Below are positions 8,632 through 16,736 of a DNA stretch of 64,000 nt, piece by piece. Under the pieces are notes generated by a model. That model was not told where the DNA came from. It was given only the letters and a program-made list of their open reading frames with translations, and ran no database searches. The stretch's first letter is position 1. Each line of letters begins with the position of its first letter. This stretch comes from Kiloniella laminariae DSM 19542 (lineage in GTDB: Bacteria > Pseudomonadota > Alphaproteobacteria > Kiloniellales > Kiloniellaceae), in the NCBI RefSeq assembly GCF_000374005.1, contig NZ_KB893135.1:163342-227341 (forward strand), in the 5' to 3' direction. A program made the position numbers and the translations under genes.

Positions 8632-10237
8632 ATCACCCAATAAATCACCAGAAAAATTACCAGAACAATTACGAGAAAAATCACCCAATAAACCAGCCGA
8701 CAAGGAAGACAAGGGCAGCATCGCCACCCGACGTCTCCAGCGATCGACCACCCTCGGCCTGACCGCGACCAGAGTAGGTCTTAGCCATCTCGGTCATCTC
8801 GGTCGGACAAAGCTGGCACAAAGACTGAACCCCAAGACCACCGACGATATCGCCAGCAGGGAAAGCCGTGCCCAGATCCAGCGCGCCCACGAAGAACAGA
8901 TCGGCAAGACCCTCTTCAAAGCCCTGAACCAGCTCAAGGGCACCGCGCTCAAGGCTTCGCAGATCCTCAGCATGGAAGCCGAAATTCTGCCCGAAGGCAT
9001 TCGCAAGGAACTGGCCAAAGCCTGTTATCAGGCCACGCCGCTCAATCGGGCTCTGATCGACAAGGTCTTTCGCAACGAGTTTGGCAAGGGTCCCGGCGAT
9101 GTTTTTGCCCGCTTTGACAAGAACGCCTTTGCCGCCGCCAGTCTGGGGCAGGTGCACAAGGCCACCCTGCCCGGGGATCAGGGTCTGGCCCCAACTCAGG
9201 CCCGAAATCAAGCCCCAAATCAGGACGTGGCGGTCAAGGTTCAGTACCCCGGTATTGCCGCCTCGATCAAAAGCGACATCAAGGCCCTTAGCGGCCTCTT
9301 GTCTCTGGTTTCGGCCTCGACCAACTTTATGCCGGACCGGACAGTGATTGACCCGGTGCTTGATGAAATCACCCTGCAGCTCCAGCGCGAGGTCGACTAT
9401 TTTCTCGAGGCGGAAAACCTTACGCGTTTTGCCTCTCGCCTGAAACTCGACAAGGTCAGGATCCCGGCCGTCTTTGCGGACTATTCTTCCGAACGCATCC
9501 TGACCATGGAAAACCTCTCGGGCTGTCATCTCGAGGAATGGCTAGCGGGCAATCCGACACAGGCCGAGAAGAACCATTACGGTCAGCTGCTTTATGATTT
9601 TTTCTTTCACAGCTTTTTCGACCTGCAACACCTGCACGCCGATCCCCATCCCGGAAACTTTCTCTTTATGCCAGATGGGGAGCTGGGCGTGCTCGATTTT
9701 GGTTGCATCCGCGAAGTTGACCCTGATTTCATTCGCAAAATTACCAGCTATTACCAGCTGATGATCCGCCATCATGGCCCTGAAAAAGGAAAAGGACAGC
9801 CCGATTACGCCGGACTGCAAGGCTTTTACGAAGAGTTCGAGCTGATCAAACCCGATCTGGAGGAGAGCGCCTTGCGCGATATCCTCCAGCCCGAACTTGA
9901 TCCGATCCAGCACTGGATGATCGCGCCCTATCACGAGGCAACCTTTGATTTCAGCAACTGGAAATGGCCGGATATGACCACCGACAGCACCCGCAAGATC
10001 GCGCCCTATATGAAGGGCATCAACCGGGATCTGCTCTATTTCGACCGTGCCTATCGCGGGCTGGGTCTGATGCTGAGCAGGCTGGGCGCCGTGGTCAAGA
10101 CCGGCAATCCCTGGGCGCTCGCCCCCTCTGAGAGGGGCAACCCTGACATTCTCAACCCCGAGATAACAACACCTGAAATGGGCAATCCGGCGGTTCGCGC
10201 CCTAGATAACGGTAAGCTTTCCGATGTCCCTGCTTGA
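8621..10237 (+). CDS. ABC1/UbiB-family atypical kinase (AarF type)
   Basis: A protein-kinase-like ABC1 (ADCK/UbiB) family member of 538 residues. Positions from the ATG at 8621: KASQ at 111-114 in place of the usual KxGQ, the alanine-rich loop AAASLGQVH at 171-179, VAVKVQYPG with the ATP-binding lysine at 203-211, the catalytic HADPHPGN at 339-346, and the DFG at 359-361. Relatives support ubiquinone or lipid metabolism through ATPase activity. The ATG at 8621 follows AGAGGAGG and is preferred to the TTG at 8597. Odd points are a repetitive N-terminus (NKSPNKSPEK...KSPNK), a small repeat insert (PTQARNQAPNQ), and no C-terminal membrane helices like those of UbiB. It is coupled to the TetR gene and the next gene. 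Confidence 0.9.
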   Translation: MPNKSPNKSPEKLPEQLREKSPNKPADKEDKGSIATRRLQRSTTLGLTATRVGLSHLGHLGRTKLAQRLNPKTTDDIASRESRAQIQRAHEEQIGKTLFKALNQLKGTALKASQILSMEAEILPEGIRKELAKACYQATPLNRALIDKVFRNEFGKGPGDVFARFDKNAFAAASLGQVHKATLPGDQGLAPTQARNQAPNQDVAVKVQYPGIAASIKSDIKALSGLLSLVSASTNFMPDRTVIDPVLDEITLQLQREVDYFLEAENLTRFASRLKLDKVRIPAVFADYSSERILTMENLSGCHLEEWLAGNPTQAEKNHYGQLLYDFFFHSFFDLQHLHADPHPGNFLFMPDGELGVLDFGCIREVDPDFIRKITSYYQLMIRHHGPEKGKGQPDYAGLQGFYEEFELIKPDLEESALRDILQPELDPIQHWMIAPYHEATFDFSNWKWPDMTTDSTRKIAPYMKGINRDLLYFDRAYRGLGLMLSRLGAVVKTGNPWALAPSERGNPDILNPEITTPEMGNPAVRALDNGKLSDVPA

Positions 10238-10613
10238 GTACAGATGGATCGGGCGATGGATTATGGCCGTCGCCCTGCTCCATATCAGCTTTACTGTCGT
10301 CCTGTTTCCCGAGGCACTGGCGCGGATTTTCACCGCCGGATTTTTCAACAGCGGCCAGATCAATGACCAGATTGGCAAGACCGTCTGGTTTGTTCTCTTT
10401 GGCCTGCCGCTATTTCTGACAGGTTTCCTGCTGGACCAGAACGAACGGCAAAGCCCGCCGGCCCCCTTTCAGGAAATCCCGCTGGCCCTGCTGACAGCAA
10501 TGACCCTGCTGGGTATCGCCCTCTTCCCCGCCTCGGGTTTCTGGCTGCTGATCCCCGCCGTCATCGGTTTTGCCCTGAAAAATCACCGCGCCAACAAAAC
10601 CTGGGGCCAATAA
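10224..10613 (+). CDS. DUF6463-type small membrane protein
   Basis: A 129-residue protein with about four hydrophobic segments (IMAVALLHISFTVVLF, VWFVLFGLPLFLTGFLL, ALLTAMTLLGIALF, GFWLLIPAVIGFAL). Size, topology and position downstream of an ABC1 kinase match the DUF6463 family as I know it; this is a family-level guess. The ATG at 10224 lies inside the 3' end of the kinase gene (14-bp overlap), which implies coupled translation. It probably works with the kinase at the inner membrane. No catalytic motif is visible. Confidence 0.65.
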   Translation: MSLLEYRWIGRWIMAVALLHISFTVVLFPEALARIFTAGFFNSGQINDQIGKTVWFVLFGLPLFLTGFLLDQNERQSPPAPFQEIPLALLTAMTLLGIALFPASGFWLLIPAVIGFALKNHRANKTWGQ

Positions 10614-10632
10614 AGGCCGCTTTACTCAAGAT

Positions 10633-10728
10633 GAGTGCCAGTAAACAAGGATGCCAATAAACTGGGATGCCTAAAAACTGGGATGCCTAAAAACTGGGAT
10701 GCCCGTAAATCAGGATGCAAATAAATAC
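10633..10728. repeat. Six tandem 16-bp units (GGATGCCTAAAAACTG type)
   Basis: Consecutive 16-bp units begin at 10633, 10649, 10665, 10681, 10697 and 10713. The two at 10665 and 10681 are identical and the outer ones diverge. The array follows the end of the DUF6463 gene and has no T-run or hairpin that would make it a terminator. Confidence 0.9.
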
Positions 10729-10840
10729 AGACGTAACGAAACAGCCTGATGAAACAGCCTGACGGAACTGGCCTGCCGTGACCAACCAAGCCACTTCAAT
10801 ATGGGACATATCCAATTGCAGCCCCACGAGAAACAAACCA

Positions 10841-11572
10841 CTAGAGCAATTTCATTGTCAGAAATACAACCGTCAACGCCAGGGTCGCCCGGATAATAAT
10901 ATCCGAAGCCCGTTCGCTCAGTTTAACAAGCACCTTCTTTCCATAGACAATGGAAATGACCATAAGGGGAATAAGATATAAAACGGGGAGCAATATATCA
11001 AATGTGACCTGGTCTGTTTCCAGACGGATGAAAGTCGCCGCAGTCCCCAACACAAGACTTAAAGCCGAGGTCGTCCCGTGCATCTGCTGCAAGGACATAT
11101 TCTCGGAAAGAAAGTATACCTTTCGCAGTGATCCTCCTCCTCCAAGGCCGACACCCTGCATGAACCCCGACATAATACTGGTTAGTACAGAGCCGTAATT
11201 TTGCTTTTTCTGGTCTTGTTTCTTACGAAAAAGAGACGGAAAAATTCTCTTTGCTGCAAAGAACAATGTCATCAAAAGCATCATTATATAAAGGGCAATC
11301 TCGGGAATAAATCCAATCAGATAAGAACCGGCGACCGCAGCAATTATTGAAACGGGCAACATACGGGCCACAAGTCCCCAGACGATGTCGTGGCGGAATA
11401 TAAAGGCCTTGATCCCGCTGTTTATCATAAAGAAGAAAACAGTAATACTGACTGCAGTATGCGGATCAACAATCAAGGATAACAGCGGGTTAAGCACAAC
11501 GCCGCCCGTTATGGGAACAATAACAAAAAAGAACGAAGAGATTCCAACCAGTATATATATCAGTATTTCCAT
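10841..11572 (-). CDS. TauE/SafE family sulfite/anion exporter-like permease
   Basis: A polytopic inner-membrane protein (243 residues from the ATG at 11572) with about seven to eight transmembrane segments. It has the two typical TauE/SafE elements: an early GGVVLNPLLSLIVDPHTAVSIT and a mid-protein GFMQGVGLGGGGSLRKV followed by MHGTTSALSLVLGT. The family exports sulfite, sulfoacetate or related anions; the substrate here is unknown. A longer start at 11602 is possible, but the ATG at 11572 begins directly before the first membrane helix. It is a single gene, with moderately AT-rich codon use compared with its upstream neighbours. Confidence 0.85.
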   Translation of the reverse strand: MEILIYILVGISSFFFVIVPITGGVVLNPLLSLIVDPHTAVSITVFFFMINSGIKAFIFRHDIVWGLVARMLPVSIIAAVAGSYLIGFIPEIALYIMMLLMTLFFAAKRIFPSLFRKKQDQKKQNYGSVLTSIMSGFMQGVGLGGGGSLRKVYFLSENMSLQQMHGTTSALSLVLGTAATFIRLETDQVTFDILLPVLYLIPLMVISIVYGKKVLVKLSERASDIIIRATLALTVVFLTMKLL

Positions 11573-11720
11573 GTCATTTATCTCAAGACACCATGAATGC
11601 AAAAATTGCCGGAAGATTATATAGGAAAACCATCACTCTTGCCCCCAGGGGTTTGTCCCCCGAAACTTCTGTCAATGATGCCCGCCAGAAAACCAGAAAG
11701 CATCATTGACAAGCACACTG

Positions 11721-12689
11721 CTAGTCCGCAGGTTTGACTGAAGTGCCCGGCAAGTTATTCAGATACTGCAAGGCCCCGCCCACTTTTGAACTTCTGTGCT
11801 CAACCCCTAGATCCTGCAACCCCTGTACAACTTTGTGGTGAGCAGTATCCGAGAAACAATAGATAAATACATTAGCACCAGTATTCATGGAGTAATATAC
11901 TGGCTCGCCATTTTTTTGCCGGAGGTTTCTGGTAAAAACCATTGTCGCAACTGTTTCAGGTTGCCACAAAAACAGGTTATTGTGGCCCGTGTGCAGTACA
12001 GCATAATTTAAGACACTGTGCCGCTCTGAAAGATCCGCAAGACGATCAATGTCTCTTGTCTCCAGCCCCTTTATCATCTGATCCGCTGTGTTTGCGACCA
12101 GATGGCGCACGGGCTCCAGCATCGGCGATGAAGCTGCTTCTTCATAGAAATTATGATTGTCTTTGTGATATCGAGCGAAAGCCACGACAACAGTGATATC
12201 CTCTAACTCACCGGGGGAAAAAACTTGCTCTCCATAAGTTGGAATTCCATATCCTGAACGTCGAACAATAGATATCCCGCCTGTAACAGAAGCTGAAGCC
12301 GAAAACGACCCCTTACGCGCCAACTCCGAGATATCCCTTAGCTTCTCTGATGATGAAAGAAGACGGGTGATGCCTCCTGCCAGGCAGGCATATCCTGAAG
12401 AAGAAGAGGCCAGCCCGACATCCGGTTCAAAGTTATTCTCGGTATGAATCTCAACCGATTGATCCGTCACACTGCCTATATAGCTGTATGCTCTTTCATA
12501 GTCTTTTGGCCAAACTGGTTTACTTTTCCCGCCATCTCCTTCAACCCGACTCATGGTTGTTATTGTTTTGAAAGAATCAAGAGATGTATAAAGCATATCG
12601 ATAGTCAGTGTTTTTAAAGATGCTTCCTGATACTGATGAAAGCAGGTTAAACCTTGAGCTGCATTTGCAGTGACTGTTACAGTATTCAT
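11721..12689 (-). CDS. Mevalonate-diphosphate-decarboxylase-like GHMP protein, catalytic residues replaced
   Basis: The 322-residue protein follows the diphosphomevalonate decarboxylase (MVD) fold from end to end. It has VTVTANAAQGL at the start (MVD: VTVTAPVNIAL), the nucleotide loop VGLASSSSGYACLAGG at 91-106, GSFSASASVTGG at 127-138, the helical SERHSVLNYAVLHTG at 221-235, and MNTGANVFIYC at 268-278 (MVD: FDAGPNAV). Key MVD residues are not kept. The Lys of KYWGK is replaced (LTCFHQY), the Arg of SACRSLFGG appears as Ala, and the Asp of FDAGPN as Asn. It is therefore probably not a normal decarboxylase; a kinase-only or binding role is possible. Its ATG overlaps the upstream stop (TAATG). 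It is AT-rich, and no other mevalonate-pathway gene is in the window. Confidence 0.7.
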   Translation of the reverse strand: MNTVTVTANAAQGLTCFHQYQEASLKTLTIDMLYTSLDSFKTITTMSRVEGDGGKSKPVWPKDYERAYSYIGSVTDQSVEIHTENNFEPDVGLASSSSGYACLAGGITRLLSSSEKLRDISELARKGSFSASASVTGGISIVRRSGYGIPTYGEQVFSPGELEDITVVVAFARYHKDNHNFYEEAASSPMLEPVRHLVANTADQMIKGLETRDIDRLADLSERHSVLNYAVLHTGHNNLFLWQPETVATMVFTRNLRQKNGEPVYYSMNTGANVFIYCFSDTAHHKVVQGLQDLGVEHRSSKVGGALQYLNNLPGTSVKPAD

Positions 12690-13195
12690 TACTGATCATC
12701 TCCAACATTCATATCAAGATAAATTTCGATGACACTTCTGCTATCTGGTTTCGACGTATCAAACCCCAGGCTTTCAAGAAATACTTTTACCTTTTCGGCA
12801 TTCTCATTCAGAAATTTAGCTTCAAGAACGCTGAACAGATCATCGACAGCAACAATATCTATTCTCAGAAAATCATTCTCCCAGGTCCGAAAGGATTTAA
12901 GGAACGTTTTCAGAGGCTTACTGCCAATATTTTCCAGAATTAGCCGCATTTGTTCCGGGTCTGAAATATCGGTTCCACACCGAACCCAATCCCCGCTACT
13001 CACATCTCTCGTTTTGTAGTCGAGATTATGGATACCTTCTGAACTTTTAAGTCTTAATACTGAACTCTGTGAGGAACCGCCTGATACCGAAAAATAGGTG
13101 TATGTATGCGGCTTCGCTGTTCCAAAAACGATCCCCTTGGAGGCAAGGAGATCTATCAGTCCCTCATAAACTGGATATTTTTGCTGAATGGCCAT
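12689..13195 (-). CDS. CYTH-like (class IV adenylate cyclase / triphosphatase fold) protein
   Basis: A 168-residue protein from the ATG at 13195, preceded by TGGAG; an in-frame longer start exists at 13231. The order of elements fits a CYTH tunnel fold: TYTYFSVSGG, VLRLKSSEG, LDYKTRDVSSGDWVRC, a helix DPEQMRLILENIG, then KPLKTFLKSFRTWENDFLRIDI, VLEAKFLNENAEKVKVFLESLGF and a terminal VIEIYLD. CYTH enzymes hydrolyse or cyclise triphosphates such as ATP, thiamine triphosphate or PPPi. The N-terminal ExExK signature is not visible and 'EIE' appears as 'EAK', so metal binding may be altered. It is translationally coupled to the MVD-like gene. The assignment is by pattern only. Confidence 0.55.
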   Translation of the reverse strand: MAIQQKYPVYEGLIDLLASKGIVFGTAKPHTYTYFSVSGGSSQSSVLRLKSSEGIHNLDYKTRDVSSGDWVRCGTDISDPEQMRLILENIGSKPLKTFLKSFRTWENDFLRIDIVAVDDLFSVLEAKFLNENAEKVKVFLESLGFDTSKPDSRSVIEIYLDMNVGDDQ

Positions 13196-13508
13196 GATAC
13201 TCCATTTCCCAAAAATATTTTTGTAACACAAAGTTCATAAATATGAAATTTTTTACACTTATAGCGCGAATCCATGAAAGCAAGCCATATCTTGGAAAAA
13301 TCTGAGGATAACTAAATTTCGGCAGAAAATAGCTCATTTTTGCCACAGGCCACTCAAGTGACATTTCAATAAAATAGTTTATAGGTAGAATTTCCCTGAA
13401 ATTAGTACAAGAAAATACAGAGTTAAAAACTCACACGTCCGGCAATAACAACAAGGAATAGAAGTAAGTACTTACTTAAGCTGTACTTTAAAATCCCTAT
13501 CTACATCC
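13196..13508. other. AT-rich intergenic region upstream of the CYTH/MVD-like pair
   Basis: About 310 bp, strongly AT-rich, between the start of the CYTH-like gene and the 3' end of the oxygenase gene. I see no gene, tRNA or clear hairpin terminator. It presumably carries the promoter for the minus-strand CYTH/MVD-like pair. The composition differs sharply from the oxygenase gene next to it, which suggests an edge of transferred DNA. Confidence 0.5.
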
Positions 13509-14300
13509 CTACCCCAGACGTCCGTAAAAGGTCATGCGCGCGGATTCAGACAGGACAATGCCGGGTTTGGTGTTATAGGCCAGCACCACCAGAATGCGGG
13601 TGCGCGCGCCCTCGACCGGGGCAACGCGGTGCAGGGCGTTGCGGCCACGAAACAGCACCAGCGCCCCCGGCCCCATGGCGAGCTGCTTTACCGGACGCCT
13701 GCCGTCCAGCACCTCGGCCACACCGTCAAAGTTCAGATCACCTTTATCGGCATCGCGCAGATCGGTGACATATTCAAAAGTTCCGCCCGCCGCAGGTTCC
13801 TGGATCATCAGGGTGGTGGCAAAAGACGAATTGTCAAAATGCCAGCCCAGTTCCTGCCCCGTCTTCGCATAGTGTACGTTGATCGAGGACAGCGGATCGG
13901 CATAGGCATGCAGCCCCGCCTCGCCCAGCACGGCACAAAGAAACCCGCGCAGATCCGGGGAATCATAAAGACAGCCCAGCGGTGATCCCGCCGGGACGAT
14001 ATCATCCGTAATGCAGCCCTTGGAGGATATCACCTGGCGATTGCGCGGGTGCTCCTCGGCAAAAGCCGGATCGGGCGGGCTGAGATAAACATTGTGTTTC
14101 TGGGCACAGAAATAGGCCTGATCCATATGCGCCAGCGCCTCGTCCCGGACCTGCGCCACCGCCGCTTTCTCAAGAAAGCCTGGCAACACCAGCACCCCGT
14201 CCCGATCCAGCGTGGCTTTGCATTCGGCCTGAAAATCCTGATCTGTCAGCGGGTAGCGCCCAAGATCAACAATATCCTTTAGATTAATATCCTGCATCAT
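13509..14300 (-). CDS. 2-oxoglutarate/Fe(II)-dependent oxygenase (phytanoyl-CoA dioxygenase-like)
   Basis: A 263-residue cupin-fold oxygenase. The iron site reads HFD in GWHFDNSSF near residue 155 and a distal His in LFRGRNALHRVAP near residue 224; the 2-oxoglutarate Arg follows in GARTRILVVLAY. The HxD motif is intact, so a hydroxylase is more likely than a radical halogenase, in which the Asp is replaced. The N-terminal CKATLDRDGVLVLPGF is the usual start of such proteins. Resemblance to the HalD/ArpA-like group of small-molecule oxygenases is an impression only. Downstream on the same strand (toward lower coordinates) lies the CYTH/MVD-like pair about 310 bp away. The GNAT gene lies 6 bp upstream, so GNAT and oxygenase probably form an operon. 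Confidence 0.8.
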   Translation of the reverse strand: MMQDINLKDIVDLGRYPLTDQDFQAECKATLDRDGVLVLPGFLEKAAVAQVRDEALAHMDQAYFCAQKHNVYLSPPDPAFAEEHPRNRQVISSKGCITDDIVPAGSPLGCLYDSPDLRGFLCAVLGEAGLHAYADPLSSINVHYAKTGQELGWHFDNSSFATTLMIQEPAAGGTFEYVTDLRDADKGDLNFDGVAEVLDGRRPVKQLAMGPGALVLFRGRNALHRVAPVEGARTRILVVLAYNTKPGIVLSESARMTFYGRLG

Positions 14301-14306
14301 CTGCTC

Positions 14307-14729
14307 TTATCCATAAACCGCCGGGTTCCAGCTCTGCATCAGGATTTCCGGGTTGGGGATCGGGGTGAAGCCGTAGAGGGCGTAGAGGGCGTGGGCGTCG
14401 CGGGTGGCGAGCATCATGCGGCGCAGGCCCTGCAGGTCCGGGTGATCGACGATGGCCTGCATCAGCCTTTTACCGAGGCCCTTGCCCCGGTGACTTTCGA
14501 GGATAAAAACATCGGCGAGATAGGCAAAGGTCGCCCGGTCGGTGATCATCCGGGCAAAGCCGATCTGGTTATTGCCGCCATCAAACAGCCCGAAACACAG
14601 TGAATTTCTCATTGCCCGCGCCAACAGATCGCGTGGAATGCCTTTGGCCCAATAGGACTGGCTGACAAAGCCGTGGATCACATCCAGATCCATCTGCGCA
14701 AAATCTGTGCTTATTCTGTAGTCCGACAT
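14307..14729 (-). CDS. GNAT family N-acetyltransferase
   Basis: A short GNAT enzyme of about 140 residues from the ATG at 14729, which has a strong ACAGGGGG ribosome site; longer in-frame starts at 14816 and 14783 lack one. The acetyl-CoA loop is ESHRGKGLGKRLM (Q/RxxGxG/A type), preceded by the beta strand FAYLADVFIL. The ALYALYGFTPI element near the C-terminus is typical. The acceptor is unknown. It lies 6 bp upstream of the 2OG oxygenase gene on the same strand, so the two are likely co-transcribed. Confidence 0.85.
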   Translation of the reverse strand: MSDYRISTDFAQMDLDVIHGFVSQSYWAKGIPRDLLARAMRNSLCFGLFDGGNNQIGFARMITDRATFAYLADVFILESHRGKGLGKRLMQAIVDHPDLQGLRRMMLATRDAHALYALYGFTPIPNPEILMQSWNPAVYG

Positions 14730-14960
14730 TTTTCCCCCTGTGATCAACCCGCTTTGCGAGACGACAATTCTGCTGTGTGACATGAACTTTTCAGTCTCTC
14801 TTTTATGCCCCGGCAATAAGATCTGGTCATCAGGTTTTTAAGTATAGGAAACAGCCCAATAGCCATAATATATTCCAGAGAAGACTATTTACTTGAGATC
14901 CCTCGACAAAAACCTGTATTCGGTTTACAGGAACAGCCCTTGTCTCACTGAGGAAAAAAG

Positions 14961-15740
14961 ATGGGGATCGCACAGGATTTTGGCGGCGTGATGGGTTATT
15001 TTAGCCTTATAAAATTGATAGCTTATTGCCTATGGACCGGACGTAACGTTTTCTTACAAAGAAAATTTGAATTCATTCCCGGCGGGAAACACCCCGGCAC
15101 CTGGTTCTATGCCGCCGTTCCCCCGGCTTTATGCTATCTCGCTCTATTTCTGCTCACAGCAATCGGGATTACCGATTTCCCGTTCTTCTATGATTTTATC
15201 GCGTATTTCGAGAAAACAATTCCTGTAGCTCAGCATGTGATTCATTATAAGAGTGCTTATAACTTCCTTTTTTCAGTCGTACTCGTTTCCTACTCCATTG
15301 CATTTTTGTTCTTCCCGCGGGATCTGTATATTTTATGGAAAAGGAAAAATCATCTTAAAATAGATCGTAAAGTATTGTGGCTGATCTTGAATATCATTCA
15401 GGCACGTAGCTGGATTGGTGTCACAAAATTTATTATAGCAACTCCCTTAATATTTCTCTTCATGGGATATACCGTCTTTATTTTATTATACGACACAAAC
15501 CCTTTAGATTGTGACCTTTCCTCAGGTTCGGCTTTTGGAAACTATCTTATGGGAACCGGTGTGTGCAGCTCTGGATTTGTTTTGATCTGTTTGATGTACT
15601 TGCCTGTATGTATCTTTGGATTTTTATCCCTTGGTCTGCCCACATATCTCTTTTGTATCACAGAGCTGTTTTCGGCCGATATGCCGCTAAGGAATAAAGA
15701 GGGCCTCATTGGAAGATCAAACAAATCAGGGATAAAGTAG
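14961..15740 (+). CDS. Hypothetical multi-pass membrane protein
   Basis: A 259-residue AT-rich gene encoding about five hydrophobic segments (AAVPPALCYLALFLLTAI, FLFSVVLVSYSIAFLFF, FIIATPLIFLFMGYTVFILL, GFVLICLMYLPVCIFGFLSL). I recognise no family. The ATG at 14961 is preceded by GAGGAAAAAAG, a good ribosome site. A loop with two cysteines (NPLDCDLSSGS... GTGVCSSG) may be periplasmic. Its low GC relative to neighbours suggests acquisition by transfer. Confidence 0.65.
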   Translation: MGIAQDFGGVMGYFSLIKLIAYCLWTGRNVFLQRKFEFIPGGKHPGTWFYAAVPPALCYLALFLLTAIGITDFPFFYDFIAYFEKTIPVAQHVIHYKSAYNFLFSVVLVSYSIAFLFFPRDLYILWKRKNHLKIDRKVLWLILNIIQARSWIGVTKFIIATPLIFLFMGYTVFILLYDTNPLDCDLSSGSAFGNYLMGTGVCSSGFVLICLMYLPVCIFGFLSLGLPTYLFCITELFSADMPLRNKEGLIGRSNKSGIK

Positions 15741-15814
15741 GAAACACCGCCCCAATCCGGCACGGATATTGCTTCATAAGCTGTAGATTTTAACAGCTTT
15801 GCCAGGGCACTGAC

Positions 15815-16627
15815 ATGCAGATATCCAGCTCCTACTCTCTAAGGCCTTATAATCAGGACGAAAAAGTAGACCTGCACCGGATGGTCGCAACGGAAAACTC
15901 TGCCGCGGCATCGCGAACAAGCGGCAAATCTGGTACGGCTTCGGCCACAGGCTCGGCAGAAGCTGCCCTGTCCTTCTCTGCCATGGGCAGCAATGTCCAG
16001 CTCACGGCGGCACAGTCCGCCGGGGTGAGCGGAACGGCGGCGACCAACAGTGGCGCTACAGGTGCAGGTACAAATCCGGCCACAGCCAGCAGCAAGGTTA
16101 CTCTCGGTAATACGGGTATGACCTCAACCACCGAGGCGCTGAACGGCACCGCCCGCACACTTTTCACCGCGCAGCAGCTCGCGGCCATGGATGCCAAATC
16201 CGGTACAGGGGAAAGTGAGGCCGTGACCGAATTCCGGGATTTCATCGGCAAGACCCCGGCCGAACGCATGCGCGCCCAGATCCTCAAGGGTATGGGCCTC
16301 ACCGAAGAAGAACTGGCTGCCCTATCGCCGGAAGAACGCAAGAAGGTCGAGATGCAGATCTCGCGCATTATGGAAGAGAGCACCAAGCTATCGATCCGTG
16401 AAGACGGCCAGAGCCGGGAACAGCAACAGATCACCAGTGATGGCCCCGCTTTGGCCCCAACCAATCTGGCCAGCGCCGGACAGATCAAGGGACAGCAGAA
16501 CAGCCAGTCGGGCGGCAACGTCACCCCTGATATCGCCCCTGATATCGCCGGGTCCGGCAGCCCCGACGCCCGCGAGCAAAATAGCCGCGCTATCGAAAGC
16601 CTGCTCGGCGAGAACATGATCAGCTAG
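15815..16627 (+). CDS. Low-complexity protein with conserved LTEEELAALSPEERKK module
   Basis: A 270-residue protein. The first 110 residues are Ser/Ala/Gly/Thr-rich and look disordered. A compact helical module follows at about 140-190: FRDFIGKTPAERMRAQIL, then GLTEEELAALSPEERKKVE and QISRIMEE. I have seen this module in alphaproteobacterial proteins of unknown function. The C-terminus is again low complexity, with a duplicated PDIAPDIAG. No signal peptide or membrane segment is visible. It is a single gene, convergent with the Fic gene. Confidence 0.65.
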   Translation: MQISSSYSLRPYNQDEKVDLHRMVATENSAAASRTSGKSGTASATGSAEAALSFSAMGSNVQLTAAQSAGVSGTAATNSGATGAGTNPATASSKVTLGNTGMTSTTEALNGTARTLFTAQQLAAMDAKSGTGESEAVTEFRDFIGKTPAERMRAQILKGMGLTEEELAALSPEERKKVEMQISRIMEESTKLSIREDGQSREQQQITSDGPALAPTNLASAGQIKGQQNSQSGGNVTPDIAPDIAGSGSPDAREQNSRAIESLLGENMIS

Positions 16628-16662
16628 GGCCGTTGGCTCTCCAGACCTTTGGGTGATCACCT

Positions 16663-16677
16663 CAGGATTATATCCTG
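16663..16677. repeat. Perfect inverted repeat CAGGAT-TAT-ATCCTG between convergent genes
   Basis: A 6-3-6 palindrome (7-3-7 counting the flanking T/A pair) in the 110-bp gap between the low-complexity gene and the Fic gene. No T-run follows, so it is not a classical terminator. It may be a protein-binding site or chance. Confidence 0.4.
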
Positions 16678-16736
16678 AAGGCAAACGCTCTCCTGACCAG
16701 GCGTGTCAGCGCAGCTTCACATCACCTTTGCGGCAC

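Noticed and set aside
8681..9529. Minus-strand 282-codon frame
   Set aside because: It lies wholly inside the ABC1 kinase gene, which has all its family motifs; the minus frame is a GC-driven shadow.
12689..13195. Possible toxin-antitoxin pair with the next gene
   Set aside because: Sizes and motif patterns fit CYTH and GHMP/MVD folds better than any TA family I know.
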